From: Peptoniphilus ovalis
Lineage (GTDB): Bacteria; Bacillota; Clostridia; Tissierellales; Peptoniphilaceae
NCBI RefSeq assembly: GCF_018919265.1
Contig: NZ_JAHLQO010000007.1
Coordinates: 1-42,994, forward strand
Reading direction: 5' to 3'
Length of the DNA: 42,994 nucleotides
In this document: in pieces, positions 41,112 to 42,994 of the stretch
Numbering within the stretch: the stretch's first letter is position 1
How the letters are laid out: every line of letters starts with the position of its first letter
The notes under the pieces: generated by a model
Databases searched by the model: none
Told to the model about the DNA's origin: nothing
The model's input: the letters and a program-made list of their open reading frames with translations, nothing else
Program-made: the position numbers and the translations under genes

Positions 41112-42108
41112 AGATGTAGCAAAAATGGCAGATGTTTCTATTTCAACAGTTTCAAGAGTAATTAATGACTCCAAACCTGTTAGTCCAGAAGCAAGAAGAA
41201 GAGTACTTCATGCAATTGAAGTGCTAGATTACAAACCAAATGAAGTAGCAAGATCTCTTGTCACTAAAAAATCCAATCTAATTGGGGTTATAGTAGAGGA
41301 CATTGGATCAAACTTTATTGCTCAAATTCTTAGAGGAGTTGAAGAAGTTGGTAGAATGTATAAATATGACATACTTTTGAGTAGCTCCTATGGTGAAATA
41401 GAATCTGAGGTTAAATTTGCAAATTTACTTTCACAAAAACAAGTTGAAGGTATAATTGTAATTTCAAATTTACACAATCCAAAACTTGAATATAAATTAG
41501 AAGAAAGCAAGATTCCTTATGTAATTATTTCTAATTTCTATGATAATGAAAAATTTGACATAAATATTGATTACGAAAAAGCAAGTTATGAAATGGTGTC
41601 TTACTTAATGTCAAAGGGACATAAAAATATAGCTTCACTTGCAATTAGAAAAGATATAGATAGAACTTATGAAAAAGATAAAGTTGAAGGATACAATAGA
41701 GCCATGAAAGAACATGGTCTTGAAATAACTAATCTTTATTCAGAAGGACTCACAGAAGAAGCTATTTTAAATGAAAAAGAAAATATTCTAAGAACAATTA
41801 AGGATAAAAATATCACAGCAATATTTACATCCTTTGATAGCTTGGCAATTCACTTAATGAACCTATTACTAGATAATGGAATTAGAACACCTGATGATAT
41901 CTCAATCACAGGATTTGGTGGATCACAAATATCTAATATTTACAGGCCAAAACTTACAACAGTTAAAATTCCATACTACGATATAGGAGCAGTATCTGTA
42001 AGTAAAATTTTAAAGAAAATAAAAAAAGAAGAAGGAGTATTCTCAGAAAGTGTACTTCTTCCAGCGCAAATTCTTGAAAGAGAAAGTGTAAAGGATATTA
42101 ATGACTAA
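41095..42108 (+). CDS. LacI/CcpA-family transcription regulator
   Basis: 337 aa. ATG 41095 gives MASTIKDVAKMADVSISTVS, the LacI helix-turn-helix, with AAGGAGGA 4 nt upstream. The hinge is YKPNEVARSLVTKKSNLIGV, followed by the periplasmic-binding-type effector domain (TAIFTSFDSLAIHLMNLLLD, GFGGSQISNIYRPKLTTVKI). It is nearer to CcpA/PurR-like global or sugar regulators than to LacI; the effector is unknown, and no sugar operon is nearby. Translation is coupled to the lipid kinase and to the downstream LuxR-type gene (8-nt overlap). Whether it acts on its own operon cannot be told. Confidence 0.88.
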   Translation: MASTIKDVAKMADVSISTVSRVINDSKPVSPEARRRVLHAIEVLDYKPNEVARSLVTKKSNLIGVIVEDIGSNFIAQILRGVEEVGRMYKYDILLSSSYGEIESEVKFANLLSQKQVEGIIVISNLHNPKLEYKLEESKIPYVIISNFYDNEKFDINIDYEKASYEMVSYLMSKGHKNIASLAIRKDIDRTYEKDKVEGYNRAMKEHGLEITNLYSEGLTEEAILNEKENILRTIKDKNITAIFTSFDSLAIHLMNLLLDNGIRTPDDISITGFGGSQISNIYRPKLTTVKIPYYDIGAVSVSKILKKIKKEEGVFSESVLLPAQILERESVKDIND

Positions 42109-42649
42109 TATAGCGATTCAAACAGATAGCCATATAATTAAAGTAGGACTTAAAGAAATATTAAAAGACTATGAAGTATTTGACTACAATAAATTAGAAA
42201 ACCTACAAGAAATAGATTTATTGTTATTTGAAAAAGAAGAGCTAGCAAAAGAAAAAGTAAGAAAAATTAGATTATTAAAAAATAGAATAATTCCACTTAA
42301 TAATGATTATTCAATTATTCGATTAGATACATCTGAAGATTCTATTTTAGAAGCGATAGATAAAACACTTAGAAATCACATATATATAGAAGAAAAATTG
42401 AAAGAGCTAAAACAAAACAGGATTAAAAAATACACTGTATTAAAAGAACTTTCAAGAAGAGAGAAGTATCTAATAGAAGAAATTATTAGAGGTAAGTCTA
42501 ATAAAGAAATATCCCAGACAATATATATAAGTGAAAAAACTGTGAAGAATAATCTCACTAAGCTTTATAAGAAACTTGAAGTTAAAGGTAGAGATGATCT
42601 AAGGATTAACTATTATGATCTAATAATTTATAGTGAAGAAAATAATTGA
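42101..42649 (+). CDS. LuxR-type DNA-binding protein with degenerate receiver
   Basis: 182 aa. Residues about 115-165 are a LuxR/NarL helix-turn-helix: ELSRREKYLIEEIIRGKSNK, then EISQTIYISEKTVKNNLTKLYKKL. The N-terminal half looks like a receiver (NIAIQTDSHIIKVGLKEIL) but lacks the acidic pocket and phospho-acceptor Asp; LLLFEKEELAKEKV lies at the place of the acceptor. So it is probably not phosphorylated. No histidine kinase is nearby. The start overlaps the LacI gene by 8 nt; the operon ends in the hairpin at 42690. Confidence 0.78.
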   Translation: MTNIAIQTDSHIIKVGLKEILKDYEVFDYNKLENLQEIDLLLFEKEELAKEKVRKIRLLKNRIIPLNNDYSIIRLDTSEDSILEAIDKTLRNHIYIEEKLKELKQNRIKKYTVLKELSRREKYLIEEIIRGKSNKEISQTIYISEKTVKNNLTKLYKKLEVKGRDDLRINYYDLIIYSEENN

Positions 42650-42658
42650 AAATTTTAC

Positions 42659-42687
42659 TTGACATGTAATAAATAAAATAGTAATAT
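42659..42687 (+). promoter_or_regulatory. Promoter-like sequence just before a terminator
   Basis: TTGACA (42659-42664), 17 nt, TAATAT (42682-42687), starting 10 bp past the LuxR stop. It sits immediately upstream of the hairpin at 42690, so any transcript would meet a terminator at once. Confidence 0.45.
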
Positions 42688-42689
42688 AT

Positions 42690-42720
42690 AACAGCTGTCG
42701 AAAACAGCTGTTATTTTTTT
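42690..42720 (+). terminator. Terminator of the lipid kinase-LacI-LuxR operon
   Basis: AACAGCTG (42690-42697), 7-nt loop, CAGCTGTT (42705-42712), then A and seven T. Confidence 0.85.
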
Positions 42721-42742
42721 TAAAAATAAAATAAAAAAACAG

Positions 42743-42776
42743 TTGACAAGAATAAGTACAGATGATAAACTATAAT
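42743..42776 (+). promoter_or_regulatory. Upstream promoter of a likely stable-RNA operon
   Basis: TTGACA (42743-42748); a 17-nt spacing gives TAAACT (42766-42771), and TATAAT follows at 42771-42776 (22-nt spacing, too far for a classic pair). A hairpin TGTCT-CGAA-AGACA (42780-42793) comes next. Confidence 0.5.
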
Positions 42777-42857
42777 AGTTGTCTCGAAAGACAGCATGAC
42801 TTCTGTAAAGTCGGTGTAAATACAAAATAAAAATTCTAAAAATTTTGTAAAAAACAC

Positions 42858-42886
42858 TTGACAAAGTAAAATTACGAAGTTATAAT
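42858..42886 (+). promoter_or_regulatory. Consensus promoter of a likely stable-RNA operon
   Basis: A perfect consensus: TTGACA (42858-42863), exactly 17 nt, TATAAT (42881-42886). This strength, the tandem arrangement and the lack of an open reading frame are typical of rRNA promoters. Confidence 0.75.
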
Positions 42887-42994
42887 AAATAAGCTACTTC
42901 GTTGAGGTAGCAAGAAACATGATAATTAAATAGTGTGAAGATATAAAATCGATATAATCGATAACAATCGTGATAAAATCACAAAGCAAACCAG
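42887..42994 (+). other. Untranslated leader, probably of an rRNA or tRNA operon, cut by window end
   Basis: No ribosome-binding site or reading frame. GCTACTTC-GTT-GAGGTAGC (42893-42911) and GTGAT-AAA-ATCAC (42970-42982) are small hairpins; ATCGAT occurs twice (about 42949 and 42958). The mature RNA would lie beyond the window. Identification is by inference only. Confidence 0.4.

Overview
The window is AT-rich, densely packed bacterial DNA with Firmicute-style ribosome-binding sites and TTGACA/TATAAT promoters. The gene set (sodium-type V-ATPase, [FeFe]-hydrogenase maturases, pyruvate carboxylase, T-box and preQ1 riboswitches, CsaB, no respiratory-chain genes) suggests an anaerobic, fermentative low-GC Gram-positive. 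A relative of the Gram-positive anaerobic cocci (Peptoniphilus/Anaerococcus type) is my best guess, by inference only.

Layout. 1-1.7 kb is accessory: the 3' part of an IS30-family transposase and a RelB/RelE-type toxin-antitoxin pair. 1.8-4.8 kb holds a thioredoxin-like lipoprotein, a preQ1-I riboswitch driving a nucleoside hydrolase plus an ECF transporter S component (probable queuosine/queuine salvage), and an unknown lipoprotein behind a (TAA)10 repeat. 5.1-13.6 kb is a nine-gene V-ATPase operon in the order F-I-K-E-C-G-A-B-D of Enterococcus hirae ntp, with all five known sodium ligands conserved in the rotor subunit. 13.6-16.1 kb carries small genes (VOC/glyoxalase, hotdog protein, DUF3783) among repeats: two copies of a palindromic element and a patch of GGGACAGTCCC palindromes around an IS3 orfA remnant. 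16.1-20.1 kb has carB, without carA, and a WrbA-like flavoprotein on the minus strand.

20.2-24.8 kb is a cell-surface polymer operon (GT4 glycosyltransferase, DUF4330, small membrane protein, O-antigen-ligase-like protein, CsaB pyruvyltransferase). 24.9-25.8 kb is a tryptophan T-box (UGG specifier) in front of trpP. Then come xpt, two overlapping lipoprotein genes (the second DUF3160), pyruvate carboxylase, a PspC protein and a complete hydE-hydG-hydF cluster for H-cluster assembly; no hydrogenase structural gene is present. The third copy of the palindromic element lies between hydF and the convergent NAD kinase gene. An RluA-family pseudouridine synthase, 6S RNA, YtxH and DUF948-like proteins follow. 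Last comes a lipid kinase-LacI-LuxR operon, then a gene-free stretch with tandem promoters that looks like the leader of a stable-RNA (probably rRNA) operon continuing past the window.

Most notable: (i) a dispersed terminal-inverted-repeat element (AAACCCACTATA...TATAGTGGGTTT) which in two of three copies sits between duplicated copies of a host terminator hairpin, as if it inserted into terminators; (ii) the preQ1-controlled hydrolase/transporter pair, with Asn where the classic nucleoside-hydrolase catalytic His is expected; (iii) a 10-bp hairpin over the trpP ribosome-binding site in addition to its T-box; (iv) a predicted leaderless lipoprotein mRNA.
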